Assembly: GCA_020442225.1 (NCBI GenBank)
Contig: JAGRKR010000643.1
Coordinates: forward strand, 1 to 9,145
Reading direction: 5' to 3'
Length of the DNA stretch: 9,145 nucleotides
From: Hyphomicrobiaceae bacterium
GTDB taxonomy: Bacteria > Pseudomonadota > Alphaproteobacteria > Rhizobiales > Hyphomicrobiaceae
Positions 1-4,313 of this stretch are shown here, one piece after another. The position numbers were made by a program, and so were the translations under genes. The notes under the pieces were generated by a model that ran no database searches, was not told the DNA's origin, and worked only from the letters and a program-made list of their open reading frames with translations. Every line of letters begins with the position of its first letter. The stretch's first letter is position 1.

Positions 1-1004
1 GCGGCGAGAATATGCGGGGTCGAGCGGTAGTTCTGCTCCAGCCGCACCACCTTGGCGCCCGGAAAATCCTTTTCGAACCGCAGGATGTTGCCGACCTCAG
101 CGCCGCGCCAGCCGTAGATCGACTGATCGTCGTCGCCGACGCAGCAGATATTGGGCGCCGCCTGGGCCAGCAGCCGCAGCCACAGATACTGGGCCACATT
201 GGTATCCTGATACTCGTCGACCAGGATGAAACGGAAGCGGCGCTGATAGTCGGCGAGCACGTCGGGATGCGCCATGAACAGGCGCAGGCACTCGAGCAGC
301 AGATCGCCGAAATCCGCGGCGTTGAGGTCCTTCAGGCGTTGCTGGTAGGCGGCATAAAGCTCCGCCCCCTTGCCGTTGCCGAATGCGAAAGACTCGCCCG
401 CCGGAACCTTGTCGGGCGTCAGGCCTCTGTTCTTCCAGCTGTCGATCAGGGAGGCGAGTTGGCGGGCCGGCCACCGCTTGTCGTCGAGGTTGGCCGCCGA
501 GATCACCTGTTTCAGCAGACGAATCTGGTCATCGACATCGAGGATCGTGAACCCGGACTTGAGGCCGACCAGCTCGGCATGCCGCCGCAGGATCTTCACC
601 CCGATGGAGTGGAATGTCCCCAGCCAGGGCATGCCCTCGGCCTCGTCGCCGACGAGCCGCGCCAGGCGCTGCTTCATCTCGCGCGCGGCCTTGTTCGTGA
701 AGGTCACCGCCAGAATCTGGCTCGGATAGGCGCGCCGGCTGGCGACGATATGGGCGATGCGCGAGGTCAAAACGCGGGTTTTGCCCGTGCCCGCCCCGGC
801 AAGCACCAGCAACGGCCCGTCCAGTGTCTCGACAGCCCGGCGCTGCTCGTCGTTCAGGCCGGCGAGATGCGGCCAGTCTGCCGGCGCCAGCGCAGCGGCG
901 CGTGCACGCGCAGAGATACTGCCGGCAGCCGATGCCTCGGACGGCGCAGAGCCGAGCGGATCAGGCCCTTGTGCGGACGGGGATTTTGCGTGATTCGCTG
1001 TCAT
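1..1004 (-). CDS. uvrD: ATP-dependent DNA helicase UvrD/PcrA, N-terminal part (3' end outside window)
   Basis: Superfamily 1A 3'-5' DNA helicase, which unwinds DNA in nucleotide excision and mismatch repair. The first 334 codons are visible and the frame stays open to the window edge. Motifs appear in order: Q-motif region LNDEQRRAVE (50-59), Walker A AGAGTGKT (69-76), motif Ia TFTNKAAREM (101-110), motif Ib GTFHS (129-133), motif II LVDEYQDTN (261-269), motif III GDDDQSIYGWRGA (290-302) and motif IV LEQNYRS (322-328). The ATP-binding lysine (K75) and the DE pair are intact. The ATG at 1004 is the first possible start because an in-frame TAG lies at 1014-1016. About 48 poorly conserved, Ala/Ser/Pro-rich residues precede the helicase core. 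There is no clear ribosome binding site, but a TATAGT box sits just upstream. Rep is the main alternative; the 'GMPWLGTFHSIGVKILRRH' segment looks like alphaproteobacterial UvrD. Confidence 0.95.
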   Translation of the reverse strand, partial: MTANHAKSPSAQGPDPLGSAPSEASAAGSISARARAAALAPADWPHLAGLNDEQRRAVETLDGPLLVLAGAGTGKTRVLTSRIAHIVASRRAYPSQILAVTFTNKAAREMKQRLARLVGDEAEGMPWLGTFHSIGVKILRRHAELVGLKSGFTILDVDDQIRLLKQVISAANLDDKRWPARQLASLIDSWKNRGLTPDKVPAGESFAFGNGKGAELYAAYQQRLKDLNAADFGDLLLECLRLFMAHPDVLADYQRRFRFILVDEYQDTNVAQYLWLRLLAQAAPNICCVGDDDQSIYGWRGAEVGNILRFEKDFPGAKVVRLEQNYRSTPHILA

Positions 1005-1012
1005 TGGCGGCG

Positions 1013-1039
1013 ACTATAGCACGCCTGAGTTGGCAGCAA
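1013..1039 (-). promoter_or_regulatory. Candidate uvrD promoter
   Basis: On the minus strand, TATAGT (1018-1013) matches the -10 consensus at 5 of 6 positions. TTGCTG (1039-1034) is a weak -35 at 15-bp spacing; shifting by one base gives ATTGCT at 16 bp. Transcription would begin near 1006-1004, at the ATG itself, giving a leaderless or almost leaderless mRNA. It lies downstream of the terminator hairpin of the preceding gene, so uvrD needs its own promoter. Inferred from sequence only. Confidence 0.4.
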
Positions 1040-1074
1040 TCGGGCGGCGGAGCCGGGTCCACAGGCCACAACGC

Positions 1075-1107
1075 AAAACGCCGCCCCGGCTTCTGGCCGG
1101 AGCGGCG
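1075..1107 (-). terminator. Rho-independent terminator of the basic exported protein gene
   Basis: Read on the minus strand, CGCCGC (1107-1102) and CCGGC (1100-1096) pair with GCCGG (1090-1086) and GCGGCG (1084-1079). This gives a 6 + 5 bp GC-rich stem with one internal A/C mismatch and a 5-nt loop (CAGAA). TTTT follows at 1078-1075. The hairpin starts 27 nt after the stop codon at 1134 and precedes the uvrD promoter candidate. The short T-run makes it a modest but convincing intrinsic terminator. Confidence 0.7.
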
Positions 1108-1133
1108 CTTGCAAGAGACGACCGTGCGGTTGA

Positions 1134-1550
1134 TCAGCAGCCGCAGTGGACGTGACGCGGCGCGTGGCGGACGTGCACGGTGCGACCGGTCACGTACACC
1201 GTACGCGCGCCGTGAACCACCTGGCGCTTGGCGCGCTGCGTCTGGTGCATCACGACGGTGCGATGATGAACGCGCTTGACGACGTGCACGCGCACGACCG
1301 GACGAACGTGCGTCACGGTGACGATACGCTTCACGCGCTTGACGTACTTGGTCTTCGTGACGTTGCGGACCTTCGTGACGTTCCGCACGCGCGTGACGGT
1401 GCGGTGCTTCTTGACCGTCTTGACCGTGACCTTGGCGGCCGGATGGCTGCACTTGGCACAGCGCTTCTTGGCCTCAGCCGTACCGACGCCGGCGAAAGCA
1501 GTGAACGCGACCGCTGCGATAGCGGCGACGACTGTCTTGGTGACCCTCAT
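1134..1550 (-). CDS. Small exported, highly basic Val/His-rich protein of unknown function
   Basis: 138 residues, family not recognised. Residues 1-27 form a Sec signal peptide: MRVTK, a hydrophobic core at about 6-23, and a signal peptidase I site after A25-E26-A27. The mature part of about 111 residues has no Asp or Glu, about 31 Lys/Arg, 12 His and about 28 Val. Valine alternates with charged or Thr residues over about 41-100, a beta-strand pattern that includes tandem RNVTK-type repeats (52-66). A CxxC (C31, C34) opens the mature chain and a CxC (C136, C138) closes it, so disulfides or metal binding are possible. I chose the start at 1550 over the upstream ATG at 1613 because it places the signal peptide at the N-terminus and has GAGGG just upstream. 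The gene ends at its own terminator. A polyanion-binding or surface role is only inference. Confidence 0.75.
   Translation of the reverse strand: MRVTKTVVAAIAAVAFTAFAGVGTAEAKKRCAKCSHPAAKVTVKTVKKHRTVTRVRNVTKVRNVTKTKYVKRVKRIVTVTHVRPVVRVHVVKRVHHRTVVMHQTQRAKRQVVHGARTVYVTGRTVHVRHAPRHVHCGC
1353..1388 (-). repeat. 18-bp tandem repeat inside the basic protein gene
   Basis: Two adjacent 18-bp units (1353-1370 and 1371-1388) match at 16 of 18 bases and share CTTCGTGACGTT at the start of each unit on the plus strand. On the coding strand they encode tandem six-residue units of the xRNVTK type (about residues 55-66). Weaker versions of the unit continue on both sides in the protein. The Val/Lys/Arg repeat region therefore probably grew by small in-frame duplications. 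Confidence 0.7.
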
Positions 1551-1665
1551 GACCCTCAAATTCTCCCAATCGACTGAACAGCACTCCCCGCCCTGATCCA
1601 GTAGCGTGTGCATACGGCCTTTCTAACACCACCACTTCTGCAGTCCACGCACGATCTGAGCATCT

Positions 1666-1681
1666 GGTTAACGCGATAACC
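1666..1681. promoter_or_regulatory. Operator-like palindrome between divergent genes
   Basis: A 16-bp near-perfect palindrome: GGTTA-A-CGCG-A-TAACC, with a single mismatched symmetric pair (the two inner A positions). It lies 116 bp upstream of the basic protein start and 195 bp upstream of the SDR start. A dyad of this size fits a dimeric regulator, but no regulator gene is in the window and there is no second copy to support the call. Confidence 0.3.
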
Positions 1682-1861
1682 CCATGGATGGCCTGTGATT
1701 TCCCAATTACCTCAAGATTTTTCATGGGAATCTTAACTTATTTTCTAGCCCTTGCGACCACTGGGCGCGGCCACCTGGCGCTACTGCCGGGCATCCGTCT
1801 GCGTCCGGCGACGGCGCTTGCAACGCGGGCGGCCCGTTGTAGGCTTCGCGGTCATCAGATC

Positions 1862-1868
1862 GGGAGGA
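1862..1868 (+). promoter_or_regulatory. Shine-Dalgarno site fixing the SDR start
   Basis: GGGAGGA ends 8 nt before the ATG at 1877. It is the strongest ribosome binding site in the window. It decides the start in favour of 1877 rather than the in-frame ATG at 1688, which has no such site and would add 63 residues unlike any SDR N-terminus. Confidence 0.75.
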
Positions 1869-1876
1869 CTTCAGGA

Positions 1877-2659
1877 ATGCAGCTCAAAATGGACGGCCGC
1901 GGTGCCATCATCACGGGCGGAAGCCTCGGCATCGGCCGGGCAATCGCCACGCGCTTTGCCGAGGCCGGCGGCAATGTCGCGATCATCGCGCGCCGCGACA
2001 CGGTGCTTGCGGAGGCCAAGAAGGCGATCGAGAAGGCCGGCGGCGGCAAGACCAAGGTCGTCGCCATCTCCGCGGACATCTCCAAGCCGGAGGATTGCCG
2101 CCACGTCTTCATGCGCGCGGAGAACGAGCTCGGCCACATCGACGTGCTCGTCAACAACGCCGGCTCGTCGAAGCGCGGCCCCTTCCTCGAGCACAGCGAC
2201 GAGGTCTGGCAGGCAGATCTCGATCTCAAGCTGTTCGCGGCCATCCGGCTGACACGGCTCGCTCTGCCCGGCATGCGCAAGCGCAAGTGGGGGCGGATCA
2301 TCAACATCCTCAACACCGGCTCGAAGGCGCCGCCGGCCGAGGGCTCGCCGACCGCCGTCTCGCGCGCCGCCGGACTGGCGCTCACCAAGGTGCTCGCCGG
2401 CGAGAACGCGCCCTTCAACGTGCTGGTCAATGCCCTGCTCGTCGGCAAGATCGAAAGCGACCAGTGGGTTCGCCGCGCCACGTCGCAGAACATCCCGCTG
2501 AGCGAGGTCTATGCCGACATGGGCAAGTCCATTCCCCTGGGCCGCGTCGGCACGGCGCAGGAGTTCGCCAACGTCGCCTGCTTCCTCGCCTCCGATGCCG
2601 GCTCGTATGTGACGGGGGCCGCCATCAACGTCGATGGCGGGCTGTGTCCCGTCGCCTGA
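1877..2659 (+). CDS. SDR-family protein with degenerate catalytic site
   Basis: 260 residues, the usual length for a classical short-chain dehydrogenase/reductase with a Rossmann fold. The cofactor half is intact: TGGSLGIG (13-20, the TGxxxGIG motif), ARR after beta-2 (38-40), AD-I (66-68) and NNAG (93-96). The C-terminal GAAINVDGG (247-255) is also typical. The active site is not: the YxxxK position reads T159-A-V-S-R163, the region of the catalytic Ser reads L145-N146, and the usual helix-4 Asn aligns with K118. The segment SPTAVSRAAGLALTK still aligns without gaps, so this looks like a real subfamily, not a broken gene. It resembles SDRs annotated as 3-oxoacyl-ACP-reductase-like but lacking the tetrad. 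Substrate and reaction are unknown, and NAD(P) binding without classical catalysis is possible. It stands alone, with inverted repeats after its stop. Confidence 0.88.
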   Translation: MQLKMDGRGAIITGGSLGIGRAIATRFAEAGGNVAIIARRDTVLAEAKKAIEKAGGGKTKVVAISADISKPEDCRHVFMRAENELGHIDVLVNNAGSSKRGPFLEHSDEVWQADLDLKLFAAIRLTRLALPGMRKRKWGRIINILNTGSKAPPAEGSPTAVSRAAGLALTKVLAGENAPFNVLVNALLVGKIESDQWVRRATSQNIPLSEVYADMGKSIPLGRVGTAQEFANVACFLASDAGSYVTGAAINVDGGLCPVA

Positions 2660-2677
2660 GCAGGCTCGCCGCCAACA

Positions 2678-2694
2678 CCGCCATGGCATGGCGG
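2678..2694. repeat. Perfect palindrome after the SDR gene
   Basis: CCGCCATG-G-CATGGCGG: 8-bp arms around a single central G, starting 18 nt after the SDR stop. It can form a short hairpin in RNA from either strand. There is no T-run after it, so it is not a classical intrinsic terminator. Confidence 0.55.
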
Positions 2695-2698
2695 CCCA

Positions 2699-2734
2699 GG
2701 CACGCCGGATTGCGCTGATGCGCGCCGGCGTGCC
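2699..2734. repeat. Strong stem-loop, 10-bp perfect arms
   Basis: GGCACGCCGG (2699-2708) pairs perfectly with CCGGCGTGCC (2725-2734). The inner loop holds a second helix, GCGC (2712-2715) with GCGC (2720-2723) around TGAT. It may end or protect the SDR transcript, but no T-tract follows in either direction. A REP-like intergenic element is the other option. Confidence 0.5.
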
Positions 2735-2778
2735 GCCACCCGACGAGCGCGCCGCAGCCGCCCGCCCCCGTCGCCACC

Positions 2779-2810
2779 CCTGCCGGCACGTTGGCCAGCG
2801 CGTTGGCCGG
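2779..2810. repeat. Inverted repeat TGCCGGC/GCCGGCA with nested arms
   Basis: TGCCGGC (2779-2785) and GCCGGCA (2804-2810) pair. Between them, GGCCA and TGGCC form an alternative nested stem, and GTTGGCC occurs twice as a direct repeat. This is the third dyad within about 130 bp of the non-coding gap between the SDR and bactofilin genes. No coding frame in the gap looks protein-like. Confidence 0.45.
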
Positions 2811-2925
2811 CACTTTGGATTGTGGCGCACGCCGCCATCCACTCGACATATTTCGACCACGCCCACGCGATAGCCGGAAAGCAGGTAGAGGGACGCCTAG
2901 CCTGTGTATTCATTAGTGCAAGCGT

Positions 2926-2932
2926 AAGGGGG
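2926..2932 (+). promoter_or_regulatory. Ribosome binding site of the bactofilin gene
   Basis: AAGGGGG lies just before two consecutive ATG codons (2935 and 2938). Spacing is 2 nt to the first and 5 nt to the second, which favours the second. Confidence 0.5.
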
Positions 2933-2937
2933 CGATG

Positions 2938-3411
2938 ATGTTCTCACGTAATCCCAACGGCCCATCCGGCACACCATCGACCGGTCAGGTTCCGCTGAGC
3001 GGTCCGGCCTCGCACACTCCCGCAAAGACGAGACTACCGTCCGACCGCGTCGTTCAATCGGTCATCGGCAGCGACCTGTCGATCATGGGCGATCAGATCA
3101 AGATCATCTCACGCGGCTCGCTCCAGATCGATGCGCAGATCCACGGGGATCTGCACTGCGTCGAGCTGATCGTCGGCGAGCAGGGCCGCGTCAAGGGCAC
3201 GGTTGCCGCCGAGTCGGTGATCGTGCGCGGCCAGATCGACGGAGCGATCCGCGGCCAGCGCGTCGTTCTCGAGTCGAGCGCGCGCGTCAACGGCGACGTC
3301 TACCACGGCGTGCTCTCCATCGAGCAGGGCGCCACGTTCGACGGCACCTCGCGCCGGCCGAAGAATCCGCAGGAGCTGATGCCGGATCTCGGCACGGCAG
3401 AGCCACGCTGA
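2938..3411 (+). CDS. Bactofilin (polymer-forming cytoskeletal protein, DUF583)
   Basis: 157 residues from the second of two adjacent ATGs (158 from 2935). Bactofilins polymerise without nucleotide into filaments through a right-handed beta-helix and act as membrane-associated scaffolds for cell-wall enzymes and shape. The core runs from about 41 (SVIGSDLSIMGD) to 137 (GATFDG). It shows the regular turns with G-D/G-x pairs expected of the family: HGDLHC, GEQGRVKGTV, GQIDGAIRG, ARVNGDVYHG, LSIEQGATFDG. About 40 Pro/Ser/Thr-rich, probably disordered residues precede it and about 20 follow. The N-terminus MFSRN resembles the short membrane-targeting sequence known from alphaproteobacterial bactofilins, which supports the start chosen. 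No M23 peptidase, a frequent bactofilin neighbour, is visible here; the next gene is a 2TM protein 99 bp downstream. Confidence 0.93.
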   Translation: MFSRNPNGPSGTPSTGQVPLSGPASHTPAKTRLPSDRVVQSVIGSDLSIMGDQIKIISRGSLQIDAQIHGDLHCVELIVGEQGRVKGTVAAESVIVRGQIDGAIRGQRVVLESSARVNGDVYHGVLSIEQGATFDGTSRRPKNPQELMPDLGTAEPR

Positions 3412-3476
3412 GGCGCAAGCGAGGCACGCTCCCCGGCAAGCCACTCCCGGTGCGGCAACGTCCGTATCGGTTGGCG

Positions 3477-3486
3477 GGCGGCCGCC
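3477..3486. repeat. GGCGGCCGCC palindrome in the bactofilin-2TM gap
   Basis: A perfect 10-bp palindrome in the 99-bp gap between the bactofilin stop and the next start, 24 bp before that ATG. With no T-run and so close to the downstream ribosome binding site, it is unlikely to be a terminator, so co-transcription of the two genes remains plausible. It may be chance in GC-rich DNA. Confidence 0.3.
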
Positions 3487-3510
3487 GAGCCGTGTCAGGG
3501 GTGAGGGAAC

Positions 3511-4281
3511 ATGCAGATCGATCGAAGTAGCTTGATCACGGCCGTGCTGATCGGCCTCGTGGCTGTGCTCGCCCCCTTCCTCTACACCATCGTCGACACG
3601 GGTCTCGGCCATCCCGGCCGGCTCGCCGTCACGCTGATCGTCACCGGCGTGGCCGTGCTGTCAGCCGATGCGCTCGGCTCGCTGATCGTCCGCATCGCCA
3701 GGCACTTCTACCCCCTGCGTCTCGGCCTCTATCGGCTCGCCCCGCAAGAAGGCTGGTGGGTGCTCAACGACGTGCAAGGCAAGCGCGACCGTGGCCATGC
3801 CGTGGCGCGGCTGCACTTCAAGGACGGAGCCTACTGCTACGAAGGCTGGTCCATTTCGGACGACTTCATGGACCTGCAGGCACAGTGGCAATGTCGCATC
3901 ATCGGTCGGCAATCCGACGGCACCTATGCCTATCAGGGGCAGGTGATGCAGATCGCGAGCAATGATCGCGGCGGACGCGCCGGCCCGACCACGGGCGAGG
4001 TCCTGGGCTACCTGCGGTTCCACGACAGCCGCGCCCTCGACGACGTCTTCATGGACATGGCGGCCGGATCGGACCGGCGCTATGGCGCCTCGGGCGGTAT
4101 CGGGCGGCACAACGGCAAGCGCATCGACGTCAAGGTGCTGCGTCAGATCAACAAGACCGCCAGCATTCCCACCGACGACCGCGAGCGCCTCGCGCTCATC
4201 CGTCTGGCGACCGAGACCTACTTCCTGCACGAGCAGGCCAAGGTGCACGAGCTGCACTACGAGCCAGCCGCGACCAGTTGA
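3511..4281 (+). CDS. Unrecognised membrane protein: two TM helices plus beta-rich soluble domain
   Basis: 256 residues, family not recognised. Two hydrophobic segments at about 7-28 and 37-60 are joined by a short loop (DTGLGHPGR), followed by a basic stretch (RIARHFYPLR, 61-70). Under the positive-inside rule both termini are cytoplasmic. The rest (about 75-215) has short alternating strands with aromatic and Gly marks: EGWWVLND (80-87), ARLHFKDGAYCYEGWSI (99-115), AQWQCRIIG (124-132), TYAYQGQV (138-145), VLGYLRFHD (164-172), VFMDMAA (179-185) and RIDVKVL (204-210). A helix (222-245) ends the protein. The layout recalls 2TM-beta-barrel proteins such as the Cap15/S-2TMbeta effectors, but I see no family motif. 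GAGGGA sits 2 nt before the ATG. Location after the bactofilin suggests a shared transcript; function is unknown. Confidence 0.8.
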   Translation: MQIDRSSLITAVLIGLVAVLAPFLYTIVDTGLGHPGRLAVTLIVTGVAVLSADALGSLIVRIARHFYPLRLGLYRLAPQEGWWVLNDVQGKRDRGHAVARLHFKDGAYCYEGWSISDDFMDLQAQWQCRIIGRQSDGTYAYQGQVMQIASNDRGGRAGPTTGEVLGYLRFHDSRALDDVFMDMAAGSDRRYGASGGIGRHNGKRIDVKVLRQINKTASIPTDDRERLALIRLATETYFLHEQAKVHELHYEPAATS

Positions 4282-4313
4282 GCGTCGGCGCGATCGCCAG
4301 CTCAGCCACCAGC
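4282..4313. other. Short convergent intergenic gap
   Basis: Only 32 bp lie between the stop codons of two convergent genes. It holds the palindrome GCGATCGC (4290-4297), extendable to a weak GGCG-CGAT-CGCC hairpin, and no T-run. I see no convincing bidirectional terminator here; any terminator must lie inside the opposite gene, or termination is Rho-dependent. Confidence 0.45.

Larger units (their letters stand above)
1551..1876. other. Divergent intergenic region between the basic protein gene and the SDR gene
   Basis: 326 bp separating two divergent genes, so it should hold both promoters. About 1690-1750 is clearly more AT-rich than the surroundings and contains a CCCATG / CATGGG inverted pair (1681-1686 and 1723-1728). 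I could not assign -35/-10 pairs with confidence. The one compact signal is the palindrome at 1666-1681. An open frame from 1688 joins the SDR frame but shows no protein-like features before 1877, so I treat it as non-coding. Confidence 0.55.

Noticed and set aside
12..1019. 335-residue plus-strand frame opposite uvrD
   Set aside because: The minus strand carries all the UvrD motifs in order. The opposite frame is low-complexity shadow sequence.
1551..1613. 21-residue N-terminal extension of the basic exported protein
   Set aside because: It would bury the signal peptide behind an acidic, Cys-containing segment. Start 1550 gives a textbook Sec signal.
1666..1740. CtrA (TTAA-N7-TTAA) site in the divergent region
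   Set aside because: TTAA occurs twice (1668-1671 and 1733-1736) but not at the required 7-nt spacing.
1688..1876. 63-residue N-terminal extension of the SDR
   Set aside because: The hydrophobic stretch MGILTYFLALATTG looked like a signal or anchor, but the GGGAGGA site 8 nt before 1877 and the normal SDR N-terminus there make the extension unlikely.
2509..2913. Minus-strand frames across the SDR-bactofilin gap (also 2625-2849)
   Set aside because: They run into the antisense of the SDR gene, have Arg/Gly/Ala-rich composition, no ribosome site and no recognisable family.
3511..4281. CBASS or other anti-phage defence locus
   Set aside because: Only the 2TM plus beta-rich layout hints at Cap15. 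No nucleotidyltransferase, ubiquitin-like pathway gene, nuclease or mobile-element signature is present nearby.
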